From contig JAWKLG010000018.1 in assembly GCA_041392845.1 (NCBI GenBank), positions 62,001-126,000 of the forward strand: DNA of 64,000 bases, in the 5' to 3' direction. This document shows, in pieces, positions 26,536 to 35,236 of the stretch. The position numbers and the translations under genes are program-made. Position 1 is the stretch's first letter. Each line of letters opens with the position of its first letter. The notes under the pieces are model-generated. The model had not been told where the DNA came from. It made no database searches and saw only the letters and a list, made by a program, of their open reading frames with translations. The stretch comes from JAGQWW01 sp041392845 (GTDB taxonomy: Bacteria; Bacteroidota; Bacteroidia; Chitinophagales; Saprospiraceae).

Positions 26536-27534
26536 ATGAGCATTCTCAATTTTCAAAAACCAGACAAAATCGTTTTACAAAAAGCAGACGATTTTGAAGG
26601 TACTTTTGAATTCAAGCCATTAGAGCCTGGATTTGGTCAAACCATTGGTAATTCATTGCGTAGAGTATTACTTTCTTCTCTGGAAGGTTTTGCAATTTCT
26701 GCTGTGAGAATCGCCGGGGTTGAGCACGAATTTGGTACCATCAGAGGAGTTGTAGAGGATGTAGTTGATATTGTTTTGAACCTGAAACAGATTCGTTTTA
26801 AGCAATTAATTACAGATGAGGAAATAACCTCTGAGAAAATATACCTTACTATCAGTGGTAAAGAAGAGTTCAAAGCCGGTGATATTGAGGAGTTTACCAA
26901 TGTTTTCAAGATTATGAATCCTGATATGTTGGTTTGTAGAATGGAGCCTTTTGTAAATCTTGAAATGGAATTGACCATTACTAAAGGTAGAGGTTATGTT
27001 CCTGCAAATGAGAATTTACCAAAGGATGCACCTATCGGGGTTATTCCGGTAGATGCTATCTATACTCCAATTAAAAATGTTTCTTACAGAGTTGAAAACA
27101 CTCGTGTTGGTCAAAGAACTGACTACGAAAAACTTACCATCGATTTGATTACAGATGGTACCATTCATCCTGAAGAGGCAGTGAAAGAAGCTTCAAGAAT
27201 TTTGATTCAGCATTTGATGTTGATCACCGACGAAAATATCACTTTTGATGATGCTACCAGCCGTCAGGATGATATCGTTGATGAGCACATCCTGCACATG
27301 CGTAAATTATTGAAGACTTCTCTTGAAGATTTGGATTTGTCAGTACGTGCTTATAATTGTCTTAAAGCTGCAAAAATCAATTCACTTGCAGACCTTGTAA
27401 GATATGACACACATGAATTGTTGAAATTCAGAAACTTTGGTAAGAAATCCTTAGTTGAAATTGAGGAACTGTTGCAAGACAAAGGCCTTACTTTTGGTAT
27501 GGATCTTTCCAAATATAAACTAGACGAGGAATAA
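26536..27534 (+). CDS. rpoA: RNA polymerase alpha subunit
   Basis: Alpha dimerises to nucleate RNA polymerase and its C-terminal domain contacts upstream DNA and activators. The 332-aa protein has the N-terminal dimer domain (FGQTIGNSLRRVLLSSLEG, IKNVSYRVENTRVGQRTDYE). A flexible linker follows, then the helix-hairpin-helix C-terminal domain (LKAAKINSLADLVRYDTHE, LLKFRNFGKKSLVEIEELL). It lies between rpsD and rplQ. Confidence 0.98.
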   Translation: MSILNFQKPDKIVLQKADDFEGTFEFKPLEPGFGQTIGNSLRRVLLSSLEGFAISAVRIAGVEHEFGTIRGVVEDVVDIVLNLKQIRFKQLITDEEITSEKIYLTISGKEEFKAGDIEEFTNVFKIMNPDMLVCRMEPFVNLEMELTITKGRGYVPANENLPKDAPIGVIPVDAIYTPIKNVSYRVENTRVGQRTDYEKLTIDLITDGTIHPEEAVKEASRILIQHLMLITDENITFDDATSRQDDIVDEHILHMRKLLKTSLEDLDLSVRAYNCLKAAKINSLADLVRYDTHELLKFRNFGKKSLVEIEELLQDKGLTFGMDLSKYKLDEE

Positions 27535-27670
27535 TTATTGCTGTTGGCTTTGACTGTCAGACGCTGATAGGTCGAGAAATTTATTAATAATTGCAATAAC
27601 CCAGTAGAAAAGTGACTCGCCAACTGTCATAACTTTTCGAAAAGTGTTGCGAAGTTAACCCTTTTTAAAA

Positions 27671-28171
27671 ATGAGACACGGTAAGAAATTTAACCATCTC
27701 GGTAGAAAGAAAGGCCATCGTAGAGCCTTGTTGATGAATATGTCTTGTGCTTTGATTGAACACAAGCGTATCAATACCACTCTTGCTAAAGCAAAGGCAT
27801 TAAGAACACATTTGGAGCCTTTGATTACAAAGTGTAAAGACAATACCACACACTCACGTCGTGTTGTATTCAGTTACCTTCAAAGCAAAGAGGCTGTTAC
27901 TGAATTATTTGGTCCAATAGCAGCGAAAATCGGAGACCGTCCTGGTGGATATCTTCGTGTTATCAAAACAGGATTTAGAAGGGGTGATGGTGCGGATTTA
28001 GCATTGATTGAATTCGTAGACTTCAACGAAACTTACAAGAAAGAGAAATCAACTTCTTCATCTGCTTCAAAAAGAACTCGTCGTTCAAGAAGAGGTGGAG
28101 GAAGCTCTACAGCAAAAGCTGCAGCTCCGGCAGCAGCAACTGCACCAAAAGCTTCTCAGGAGGAAGAATAA
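27671..28171 (+). CDS. rplQ: 50S ribosomal protein L17
   Basis: L17 lies near the exit tunnel. Residues 1-120 match the family: MRHGKKFNHLGRKKGHRRAL, HKRINTTLAKAKALRTHLEP, RPGGYLRVIKTGFRRGDGA. The extra about 45 residues form a low-complexity Ser/Arg/Ala tail, common in Bacteroidota. It is the last gene of the superoperon and is followed by a clear terminator. The 136-base upstream spacer contains the palindrome ACTTTTCGAAAAGT (27632-27645). Confidence 0.97.
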   Translation: MRHGKKFNHLGRKKGHRRALLMNMSCALIEHKRINTTLAKAKALRTHLEPLITKCKDNTTHSRRVVFSYLQSKEAVTELFGPIAAKIGDRPGGYLRVIKTGFRRGDGADLALIEFVDFNETYKKEKSTSSSASKRTRRSRRGGGSSTAKAAAPAAATAPKASQEEE

Positions 28172-28192
28172 TTTCGATTTTCTTCAACATAC

Positions 28193-28226
28193 AAAAGCGG
28201 AATCTGTTATCAGGTTCCGCTTTTTT
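28193..28226 (+). terminator. Intrinsic terminator of the ribosomal superoperon
   Basis: AAAAGCGGAA (28193-28202), a 12-base loop and TTCCGCTTTTTT (28215-28226) form a 10-bp stem ending in a T-run. It lies 21 bases after the rplQ stop. Confidence 0.9.
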
Positions 28227-28276
28227 GTTATAATCTTTTTCTTGTTATTACCTTAGCCTTCAAAACCAAATAAACT

Positions 28277-29047
28277 ATGGATATTACCCAACAAGGATAT
28301 GTAAAATCAACTATTGAAAAAGGAATCGGAACGATTGAATTCTTCCATCCTGCACATAATTCACTTCCTGGAAAATTATTGGGAGAATTGACTAATGCAA
28401 TTTTGGAAATGGGGGAGAATGATGAAGCTATTGTTATTGTTTTGAAAAGTTCAGGGGATCGTACTTTCTGTGCGGGCGCTAGTTTTGATGAATTGATTTC
28501 TATTGAAGATTTAAATCAGGGAAAAAGATTCTTTTCAGGCTTCGCGAATGTTATCAATGCCATGAGGAAATGTCCTAAGTTTATCATAGGGCGCGTTCAG
28601 GGAAAGGCAGTTGGTGGAGGGGTAGGACTTGCTTCAGCAGTTGACTATTGCATGGCTACGAGGTTTGCTTCCGTTAAACTAAGTGAACTCGCAGTTGGAA
28701 TTGGTCCATTTGTAGTAGGTCCTGCTGTTGAGAGAAAAGTTGGAACTGCAGCATTTAGTCAAATGGCTATCAACGCTACAGAATGGCAAACTGCTAATTG
28801 GGCCAAAGAGAAAGGATTGTATCAGGAGGTATTTGATACTGTTGAGCAATTAGATGCTTATATAGTTCATCTTTCTGAAAAATTGATTGCTTCAAATCCT
28901 GCTGCAATGAGACAATTAAAAGAGGTTTTCTGGACAGGGACTGAAAATTGGGACCAGCTTCTTGAAGAAAGAGCAGCTATGAGTGGAGAACTTGTTTTGT
29001 CTACCTTTACCAGAGAGGCTATTCAAAAATTTAAAGCAAAAGCTTAA
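28277..29047 (+). CDS. Enoyl-CoA hydratase/isomerase family protein
   Basis: Crotonase-fold enzymes act on acyl-CoA thioesters, commonly hydrating a 2,3-double bond. The 256-aa protein shows the oxyanion-hole segments TFCAGASFDELIS (about residues 66-78) and GRVQGKAVGGGVGLASAVDY (about 108-127). The helix ELAVGIGPFVVGPAVERKVG holds one usual acidic position. The sequence resembles the methylglutaconyl-CoA hydratase group used in leucine breakdown, but substrate cannot be fixed. It is 9 bases before the IPP isomerase gene. Confidence 0.85.
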   Translation: MDITQQGYVKSTIEKGIGTIEFFHPAHNSLPGKLLGELTNAILEMGENDEAIVIVLKSSGDRTFCAGASFDELISIEDLNQGKRFFSGFANVINAMRKCPKFIIGRVQGKAVGGGVGLASAVDYCMATRFASVKLSELAVGIGPFVVGPAVERKVGTAAFSQMAINATEWQTANWAKEKGLYQEVFDTVEQLDAYIVHLSEKLIASNPAAMRQLKEVFWTGTENWDQLLEERAAMSGELVLSTFTREAIQKFKAKA

Positions 29048-29056
29048 TCTGAATCA

Positions 29057-30091
29057 TTGAAAAAAGAAACTTTGCATAAATCCGACCCAACAGCAGAACA
29101 GCGAAAGCGGGATCATATTGAGCTGGCTTTCAAATCACAGGTTGCCAAATCAGAAGTGGACCATCGCTTTTTCTATGAACCTATTCTATCTGGTTTGCCT
29201 CAGGATTACAACCAATGGGGAGCGTTTCCTTTTTTAGGAAAGAAATTAAGATATCCCCTTTGGGTTTCGAGTATGACCGGGGGGACAGAATGGGCGGGTA
29301 CGATTAATCACAATCTGGCTAAAGTGGTAAATGAATATGGACTCGGAATGGGTTTAGGCTCATGTCGTTCCTTACTATTTGATGATAAACACCTTCAGGA
29401 TTTTGCAGTTAGGAATTTGATAGGTGACCAGCCATTGTATGCAAATTTGGGAATAGCTCAACTTGAAGAATTGATTTTATCAAATCAATTAGGTCGTGTA
29501 AAGGAGTTGATAAAAAAGCTCGAGGCTGATGGACTTATTATTCATGTAAATCCCTTACAGGAAGCCATGCAGCCAGAGGGAGACGTTTATAGTATGGCTC
29601 CATTGGAAATTATTAAACGTGTACTGGATTTTGTGGATTTTCCTATCATCGTTAAAGAGGTTGGTCAGGGGATGGGGCCGGAAAGTCTTCGTCAATTAAT
29701 GAAACTGCCATTGGCTGCGTTGGATTTTGCAGCAAGTGGAGGAACAAACTTTGCATTGTTGGAATTAATGCGGGAAGATGAATCTGTTTTAAAAGCATTT
29801 GATCCATTGACACATGTAGGCCATTCTGCCGAGGATATGGTTTCATTTTTAAATGAGTTGGTAACTGAAGAACCTGGATTGTTTGCATGTAAAGAGGTGA
29901 TTATTTCAGGCGGAATTAAGAACTTCCTGGATGGTTATTATCTGATAGGAAAGAGCAAATTACCAGCAATTTATGGACAAGCTTCCGGTTTTTTAAGGCA
30001 TGCAAGGGGAAATTATGAAGAGCTACAAACCTATGTAGAGCAACAAATCAAAGGTTTAGGCTTGGCAAAGTTGTTTTTAAAAGTAAGATGA
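29057..30091 (+). CDS. fni: Type 2 isopentenyl-diphosphate delta-isomerase
   Basis: This FMN- and NADPH-dependent enzyme interconverts IPP and DMAPP for isoprenoid synthesis. The 344-aa TIM barrel carries RKRDHIELAF near residue 17, SSMTGGTEWA, LGMGLGSCRSLL, NPLQEAMQPEGD and IIVKEVGQGMG, all family marks, and ends with the phosphate-binding ISGGIKNFLDGY and GQASGFLRHARG. The start is TTG at 29057; no in-frame ATG is near and the family N-terminus fits here. Its stop abuts the convergent TonB-domain gene. Confidence 0.93.
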   Translation: MKKETLHKSDPTAEQRKRDHIELAFKSQVAKSEVDHRFFYEPILSGLPQDYNQWGAFPFLGKKLRYPLWVSSMTGGTEWAGTINHNLAKVVNEYGLGMGLGSCRSLLFDDKHLQDFAVRNLIGDQPLYANLGIAQLEELILSNQLGRVKELIKKLEADGLIIHVNPLQEAMQPEGDVYSMAPLEIIKRVLDFVDFPIIVKEVGQGMGPESLRQLMKLPLAALDFAASGGTNFALLELMREDESVLKAFDPLTHVGHSAEDMVSFLNELVTEEPGLFACKEVIISGGIKNFLDGYYLIGKSKLPAIYGQASGFLRHARGNYEELQTYVEQQIKGLGLAKLFLKVR

Positions 30092-30559
30092 TCAAGACAT
30101 CTTGATAGAGTAGTGGTAATTACCTCCTTTATCTTTACCGGCAGAATCTCCTGGATTTTGGCTGGAGGTAATTTGGTAGTTAATTTGGAGGGGTTGAGGA
30201 TTTGTAGGCTGTGGATTAACAGTTTGTTTTTGGGTCGGAAGTTTAAAGTGAATTTGAATGGTTTTATGGAAAAGAACCTTTCCTCCTCTGTTTTTTGGAG
30301 CTATGAATTCTAGTTGTTTGATCAGTCTGATTGCTTCCTCATCGCATCCGTGTCCAAGGCTTGACAGAACCTTTGCATCAGTTACTTTGCCTTTATGATT
30401 GATATCATATCTTAACACAACCGTACCTTCTGTTTTATTCTTAAGAGCTGCTTCAGGGTATTTCATATTTTCCCTCACAAAGGCTGTAATAGCATCCTGG
30501 CCACCAGGGTAGTAAGGTTGTTTTATGAATTGAATATCCTTCGTCTCTTTTTTCTTCAT
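30092..30559 (-). CDS. TonB C-terminal domain protein without a membrane anchor
   Basis: Residues 8-105 form a TonB C-terminal domain: YPGGQDAITAFVRENMKYPE, EGTVVLRYDINHKGKVTDAK, HGCDEEAIRLIKQLEF. The domain normally links energised inner-membrane complexes to outer-membrane transporters. Here there is no N-terminal transmembrane helix or periplasmic linker, and the C-terminal 50 residues are Pro/Asn/Gln-rich. It may be a degenerate or stand-alone copy. The stop is back to back with the IPP isomerase stop. moxR lies 12 bases upstream on the same strand. Confidence 0.75.
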   Translation of the reverse strand: MKKKETKDIQFIKQPYYPGGQDAITAFVRENMKYPEAALKNKTEGTVVLRYDINHKGKVTDAKVLSSLGHGCDEEAIRLIKQLEFIAPKNRGGKVLFHKTIQIHFKLPTQKQTVNPQPTNPQPLQINYQITSSQNPGDSAGKDKGGNYHYSIKMS

Positions 30560-30571
30560 AAAGAGTTTTGC

Positions 30572-31543
30572 TTAAAATAAGGACTGAATAACCTTTTCTT
30601 CTGTAATTCCTTCTGCTTCTGCTTTGTAGTTTCTAACAATTCTGTGTCTTAAAACATAATTGGCAATGGCTTGCACATCTTCTCTGTCAGGAGAGTATTT
30701 GCCGTTTATTGCGGCGTGGCACTTAGCCCCTAATACCAAATATTGAGAAGCACGTGGACCTGCACCCCAAGAGATATAATTGTTTACCATATCTGTTGCT
30801 CTATCGGTGTTTGGTCTTGTCTGAGTAGCAAGATTTACTGCGTACTCCAGTACATTATCAGCAATTGGAATCTTTCTAATAAGTTTTTGGAAGCCAAGAA
30901 TTTGTTCTGCATTTAGAACATGTTTGACGGTAGCTTCCTTGTTGGTTGTGGTGTTTTTTACAACAGAAATCTCCTCTTCGTAACTAGGATAGTCCAATGG
31001 TATATTAAACATGAAACGGTCTAGCTGAGCTTCAGGTAATGGATACGTACCTTCCTGCTCGATAGGGTTTTGCGTTGCTAATACAAAAAACGGACTTGGC
31101 AAACCATGTCTTTGACCAGCAACAGTTACTGAACGCTCCTGCATAGCTTCAAGCAGAGCTGCCTGTGTTTTAGGAGGCGTACGGTTTATCTCATCTGCCA
31201 GAACAATATTTGAAAATAAAGGTCCCTTATTAAATTTAAATTGGCGATTTTCTCCTAAAATTTCTGAACCGGTAATATCGGAAGGCATCAAATCGGGTGT
31301 GAACTGAATTCTTTTAAAATCCAGGTCAAGAACCTCAGCTATGGTGCTGACAAGGAGTGTTTTTGCAAGGCCGGGAACACCTACCAAAAGGGAGTGACCA
31401 TTAGAAAACAGCGAAATAATTACTGCTTTGACTACTTCTTCCTGACCTACAATTATTTTTGAAATTTCACTTTTTAATTCAGCGTAGGAACTTGCAAGTG
31501 CATCGACTGCTTTTACATCTGATTGGTATGCTGTATCTGACAT
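30572..31543 (-). CDS. MoxR-family AAA+ ATPase
   Basis: MoxR ATPases act as chaperones for assembly or activation of protein complexes, often with VWA-domain partners. The 323-aa protein has Walker A GVPGLAKT (residues 55-62), Walker B IVLADEINRTPPKTQAALLE, the sensor region FVLATQNPIEQEGTYPLPEA and the C-terminal lid. No VWA or DUF58 gene adjoins it. The TonB-domain gene is 12 bases downstream and probably cotranscribed. The 288-base region upstream holds the divergent acpP promoter. Confidence 0.92.
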   Translation of the reverse strand: MSDTAYQSDVKAVDALASSYAELKSEISKIIVGQEEVVKAVIISLFSNGHSLLVGVPGLAKTLLVSTIAEVLDLDFKRIQFTPDLMPSDITGSEILGENRQFKFNKGPLFSNIVLADEINRTPPKTQAALLEAMQERSVTVAGQRHGLPSPFFVLATQNPIEQEGTYPLPEAQLDRFMFNIPLDYPSYEEEISVVKNTTTNKEATVKHVLNAEQILGFQKLIRKIPIADNVLEYAVNLATQTRPNTDRATDMVNNYISWGAGPRASQYLVLGAKCHAAINGKYSPDREDVQAIANYVLRHRIVRNYKAEAEGITEEKVIQSLF

Positions 31544-31766
31544 TTACCTAGTTTAGTTTATTCAGGTTTTTGGAAAATGAGAATCCTAAAAGTATAGGAG
31601 TGTGAAACGCCCCAAAGTAAGGGATTGTTTCGGCTTAACGTAAAATTTCAAGATTTATGCCACAAAGGGAATGAATATGAAACAAACGAATGTAGTGACC
31701 AGGGGCGGAAATACTGTCTAAATGGTGTGAGCTGCGTTTTAGAGGGTGTAAAATTTCAGAAAAAAC

Positions 31767-31798
31767 TTTGGTAATCATGGTAGTTCTGTTTTTCTTTG
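31767..31798 (+). promoter_or_regulatory. Promoter of acpP
   Basis: TTTG (31767-31770), a 20-base spacer and TTTCTTTG (31791-31798) followed by CGC give a good -33/-7 pair with one mismatch in the -7 box. It lies 33 bases before the acpP ATG. Confidence 0.6.
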
Positions 31799-31831
31799 CG
31801 CAGCATTTATTATTAACTAAGCGAGTTTACT

Positions 31832-32071
31832 ATGTCAGACATTGCAGATCGTGTAAAACAAATTATCGTTGACAAACTAGGTGTTGACGAATCAGAAGTT
31901 ACCACAGAAGCTAACTTCACTAATGACCTGGGTGCAGATTCACTTGATACGGTTGAGCTTATTATGGAGTTTGAAAAAGAATTTGATCTTTCTATTCCAG
32001 ATGAGGAAGCAGAAAAAATTCAAACCGTAGGACAAGCTGTAAGTTTCCTTGAATCTCAGGCAAACGGTTAA
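31832..32071 (+). CDS. acpP: Acyl carrier protein of primary fatty-acid synthesis
   Basis: ACP carries acyl chains on a 4'-phosphopantetheine arm. The 79-aa acidic protein has the attachment serine in LGADSLDTVELIMEFEKEFD (Ser37). Its neighbours fabF and rnc form the common acpP-fabF-rnc block, so this is the housekeeping carrier, unlike the three carriers in the pigment locus. A terminator follows at once, so fabF is probably transcribed separately or by read-through. Confidence 0.97.
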   Translation: MSDIADRVKQIIVDKLGVDESEVTTEANFTNDLGADSLDTVELIMEFEKEFDLSIPDEEAEKIQTVGQAVSFLESQANG

Positions 32072-32080
32072 TTAACCTTG

Positions 32081-32124
32081 AAGAAGCCACAAATTTATCC
32101 CTGGATAGGATTGTGGCTTCTTTT
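32081..32124 (+). terminator. Intrinsic terminator of acpP
   Basis: AAGAAGCCACAA (32081-32092) and TTGTGGCTTCTT (32111-32122) form a perfect 12-bp stem followed by TT and GG. It is 9 bases after the acpP stop. The remaining spacer to 32421 contains another small stem (AATGGTTT / AAACCATT near 32147) and no clear gene. Confidence 0.85.
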
Positions 32125-32421
32125 GGTTTGTAGGTGATTGTTTTCGAATGGTTTCTAAAAACCATTTCAACATCTCCACTATTTTTCTTATTCTTAAGGT
32201 GATGATTGCCAAATTAGATGTAGAATAATACGAGCAGAGGATTGCACATAGGAGATGAATTTCCAATAGTTCGGTCTGGCTGCAACCTATCATCCCATCT
32301 AATCAAAGCAGTCTAAAATATTCGAAGTAGAACTGACACAACAAGTAAAGAATAAGCTTTTCCCAAAACGTATGGGTATTCTTTGGTCTTCTATATTTAA
32401 ATTGAACAAAAACAAATAATT

Positions 32422-33669
32422 ATGAGAAGAGTGGTTGTCACAGGTATGGGTGCTGTCACTCCCATAGGGAATAATGTGAAAGAATATCTTGATGGTCTGC
32501 GAGAAGGCCGTAGTGGTGCAAATCTGATTACAAGATTTGATGCGACTAATTTCAAGACCAATTTTGCTTGTGAGGTGAAGGATTTAGATGTTGAAGCATT
32601 TATAGATAGGAAAGAAGTAAAAAGATTGGATGAATACAGTGTGTTTGCAATGATCAGTGCTGATGAGGCGATTGCAGATGCCGGTATTTCAGTTGAAAAT
32701 ATAGATCCGCTAAAAATTGGCGTAATAGTTGGATCAGGTATAGGGGGATTACGTTCCCTTGAAAAAGAAATTGAGGAATTTGCGACGGGTAATGGTATCC
32801 CCAGATACAATCCGTTTATGATTCCAAAAATGATTTCTGATATCGCTGCGGGACAGATTTCCATTAAACATGGATTCATGGGAGTCAATTATGCAACAGT
32901 TTCGGCTTGTGCGACGTCTACTCATGCAATGATGAATGCATTTGATTATATCCGTATAGGAAGAGCAGATGTGATTGTCACAGGAGGTTCAGAAGCAGCG
33001 GTAACCAAGGCTGGTGTAGGTGGATTCAATGCCATGAAAGCCTTGTCTTCCAGAAATGATGATTTCAAAACTGCTTCCCGTCCTTTTGATTTGGACAGAG
33101 ATGGATTTGTATTGGGAGAAGGAGCAGGGATTCTTGTCTTAGAAGAATATGAACACGCGAAGAAGCGTGGCGCAAAAATATATGCGGAGGTTGTCGGATG
33201 TGGAGCTACTGCTGATGCTTACCACATTACTGCACCCCATCCGGAAGGCTTGGGTGCAAAGAATGTGATGAAAGAGGCATTAGCAGATGCTAAATTAAAT
33301 CCGGAAGACCTTCAATACGTAAATGTGCACGGAACGAGCACACCGTTGGGCGATATTGCCGAAACAAAGGCTATCCAGCAAGTCTTCGGTTCTCATGCTT
33401 ATAATTTGAATATAAGCTCTACCAAGTCAATGACCGGACACCTGCTCGGAGCTGCCGGAGCAATTGAAGCAATCGCCTGCATTTTATCAATTAATCATGG
33501 ATTTATTCCACCAACGATTAATCACTTTACGGACGATCCGGAAATTGATGGTAAGTTAAACCTTACTTTCAATGAAGCCCAGGAAAGGGAAGTAACCGCA
33601 GCGTTGAGTAATACTTTTGGTTTTGGTGGCCATAATTCCTCTACTATCTTTAAAAAATTTGTGGGATAG
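32422..33669 (+). CDS. fabF: 3-oxoacyl-ACP synthase II
   Basis: FabF condenses malonyl-ACP with acyl-ACP in fatty-acid elongation. The 415-aa thiolase-fold protein starts MRRVVVTGMGAVTPIGNNV. The catalytic Cys163 is in TVSACATSTHAM, the two histidines are in NVHGTSTPLGD and STKSMTGHLLGAAG, and the C-terminus ends NTFGFGGHNSSTIF. It sits between acpP and rnc, marking it as the housekeeping enzyme. Confidence 0.97.
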   Translation: MRRVVVTGMGAVTPIGNNVKEYLDGLREGRSGANLITRFDATNFKTNFACEVKDLDVEAFIDRKEVKRLDEYSVFAMISADEAIADAGISVENIDPLKIGVIVGSGIGGLRSLEKEIEEFATGNGIPRYNPFMIPKMISDIAAGQISIKHGFMGVNYATVSACATSTHAMMNAFDYIRIGRADVIVTGGSEAAVTKAGVGGFNAMKALSSRNDDFKTASRPFDLDRDGFVLGEGAGILVLEEYEHAKKRGAKIYAEVVGCGATADAYHITAPHPEGLGAKNVMKEALADAKLNPEDLQYVNVHGTSTPLGDIAETKAIQQVFGSHAYNLNISSTKSMTGHLLGAAGAIEAIACILSINHGFIPPTINHFTDDPEIDGKLNLTFNEAQEREVTAALSNTFGFGGHNSSTIFKKFVG

Positions 33670-33672
33670 ATT

Positions 33673-34395
33673 GTGGTGACAATTTTTAGACGGATTTTTA
33701 ATCTGTACTTCTCGGAGGACAAGGAATTGGCCGGTCGACTTAGATCTTTATTGGGATTTACTCCCGCCAACCTTGCAATTTTTAAGCTTGCCTTTTCACA
33801 TCGGTCCAATTCGACTGATGAGGCTCCTTATGCAATGCAAAACAATGAGCGCTTGGAATATCTGGGTGATGCTGTTTTGGGTTCTATAGTGGGTGAATAC
33901 CTATTCAAGAAATACCCAAATGCAGACGAAGGATTCCTGACCAAAATGCGCTCAAAGATTGTTAAGCGTAAATCTCTAAATAAGCTGGGTGATAAGATGG
34001 GATTGGACGTAATCCTTTCTGAGCACAACAATACCAGATTGAGTAGATCGATGTTGGGAAATGCAGTCGAAGCATTGGTAGGTGCCATTTATCTTGAAAA
34101 GGGATATGACTCGACACGTCGTTATGTGGTAAAAAGGATATTGATGAATTATGTCGATATTCATGAATTGGAACATTACGACGATAATTACAAGAGCCAG
34201 TTGCTGGAATGGTGCCAGAAAAATGGTCAATCTGTTAATTACAAACTGTTAGCCAGGTATAAATATGAGAAGCGTGACCGCTTTAAGGTAGCAGTTATGA
34301 TTGATGGTAAAAAGTTGGCTACTGCAGATGATTTTAACAAAAGAGTGCTGAGCAAACTGCTTCTGAAAAGGCCCTGGTCAATCTCGGAGTGTTAA
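33673..34395 (+). CDS. rnc: Ribonuclease III, C-terminus frameshifted
   Basis: RNase III cleaves double-stranded RNA in rRNA maturation. The signature NNERLEYLGDAVLGSIVGEY is near residue 57, with the second acidic site in MLGNAVEALVGAIYLEKGY. A dsRNA-binding domain begins about residue 175 (YKSQLLEWCQKNGQSVNY). As read, the protein ends LLKRPWSISEC. One more A in the run at 34339-34342 would give NKKSAEQTASEKALVNLGVL, the normal end of the dsRNA-binding domain, stopping at 34421, directly against pdxH. So one base appears deleted, in nature or in sequencing. The start is GTG, three bases after fabF. Confidence 0.88.
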   Translation: MVTIFRRIFNLYFSEDKELAGRLRSLLGFTPANLAIFKLAFSHRSNSTDEAPYAMQNNERLEYLGDAVLGSIVGEYLFKKYPNADEGFLTKMRSKIVKRKSLNKLGDKMGLDVILSEHNNTRLSRSMLGNAVEALVGAIYLEKGYDSTRRYVVKRILMNYVDIHELEHYDDNYKSQLLEWCQKNGQSVNYKLLARYKYEKRDRFKVAVMIDGKKLATADDFNKRVLSKLLLKRPWSISEC

Positions 34396-34421
34396 CCGGA
34401 GAAGAGGAGGAAGAAGATTAA

Positions 34422-35069
34422 TCAAGGAGCAAGTCGCTCTTTTTTCCATTCACCATTGATGAAAGTATATAGAATTCTGTCGTGAAGACGATTTGCTCTT
34501 CCTTGCCAGAATTCTATTGCATTTGGTTCCACCTGGTATCCTCCCCAATGTGGAGGCTTGGGCAGTGTCTCCTGATTTTCATATTGTTTTTCTAATGCTT
34601 GAACATTTTCTCGGAGTAGGTCACGGGAATTGATGGATTTGCTTTGAGGCGAAGCCCAGGCGCCGATTTGACTTCCTTTAGGTCTGCTTTGAAAATATGC
34701 TTCTGATTCTTCCGGGCTGATTTTTGAGATAGCACCGTCGATGCGAACTTGTCTATGAAGTCCGTCCCACCAGAATGTAAGTGCGGCAAATGGATTCTCC
34801 AGTATTTCCTGCCCTTTTCTACTATTGTAATTGGTGAAGAAAATGAATTTACCATTTTCGACCCCTTTTAATAAAACGATGCGACCGGAAGGTTTTCCCT
34901 CTTTACTAGCGGTAGATAAGGTCATAGCATTTGGTTCGACCAATTGAGCTTCAACAGCATCTGAAAACCAAAGGGTAAATTGTTGGATAGGATCAGGATG
35001 TGTAGATTCAAGAGAAAGTTCCTGATTACCATAAGCCTCACGCATATCGGCCAATTGAGAAGAATTCAT
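34422..35069 (-). CDS. pdxH: Pyridoxamine 5'-phosphate oxidase
   Basis: This FMN enzyme makes pyridoxal 5'-phosphate from the pyridoxine or pyridoxamine phosphate. The 215-aa form from ATG 35069 (MNSSQLADMREAYGNQEL) matches the family length. A frame extending to 35135 would run through a terminator hairpin and is rejected. Motifs include GRIVLLKGVENGKFIFFTNY, SRKGQEILENPFAALTFWW and the signature IEFWQGRANRLHDRILY near the C-terminus. Confidence 0.96.
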   Translation of the reverse strand: MNSSQLADMREAYGNQELSLESTHPDPIQQFTLWFSDAVEAQLVEPNAMTLSTASKEGKPSGRIVLLKGVENGKFIFFTNYNSRKGQEILENPFAALTFWWDGLHRQVRIDGAISKISPEESEAYFQSRPKGSQIGAWASPQSKSINSRDLLRENVQALEKQYENQETLPKPPHWGGYQVEPNAIEFWQGRANRLHDRILYTFINGEWKKERLAP

Positions 35070-35082
35070 AAGATTCGTTTTG

Positions 35083-35120
35083 CCCAAAAATAAAAAAACC
35101 CTGCCAAAGCATGACAGGGA
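35083..35120 (-). terminator. Intrinsic terminator or attenuator directly before pdxH
   Basis: On the minus strand CCCTG (35119-35115), an 11-base loop and CAGGG (35103-35099) are followed by a run of seven Ts, an A and five more Ts. It lies only about 15 bases before the pdxH ATG, so minus-strand transcripts entering from upstream could be attenuated here. Confidence 0.5.
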
Positions 35121-35137
35121 CAAAACAAAAAACAAAC

Positions 35138-35236
35138 ACTATGAACAAACACTTATCTTTAGTCAGGTGAGGGAAAAAAGTCCCCCGAAATGCTTTCGGG
35201 GGCTTGCATAAAAAACAAAAACTATGAACAAACACT
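35138..35236. repeat. Direct repeat ACTATGAACAAACACT, two copies
   Basis: The 16-mer occurs at 35138-35153 and 35221-35236, each preceded by an A/C-rich AAAACAAA tract. Each copy has a terminator-like hairpin with a T-run next to it on the minus strand. The hairpin between the copies is CCCCCGAAA (35182-35190), TGC, TTTCGGGGG (35194-35202). The arrangement looks like a duplicated module. Confidence 0.6.

Noticed and set aside
34330..34350. Programmed -1 frameshift in rnc
   Set aside because: AACAAAAGA is not a good slippery heptamer and no downstream stimulatory structure was seen; a one-base indel is simpler.
35070..35135. 22-residue N-terminal extension of pdxH
   Set aside because: It would translate through a terminator hairpin and T-run and is hydrophobic, unlike PdxH.
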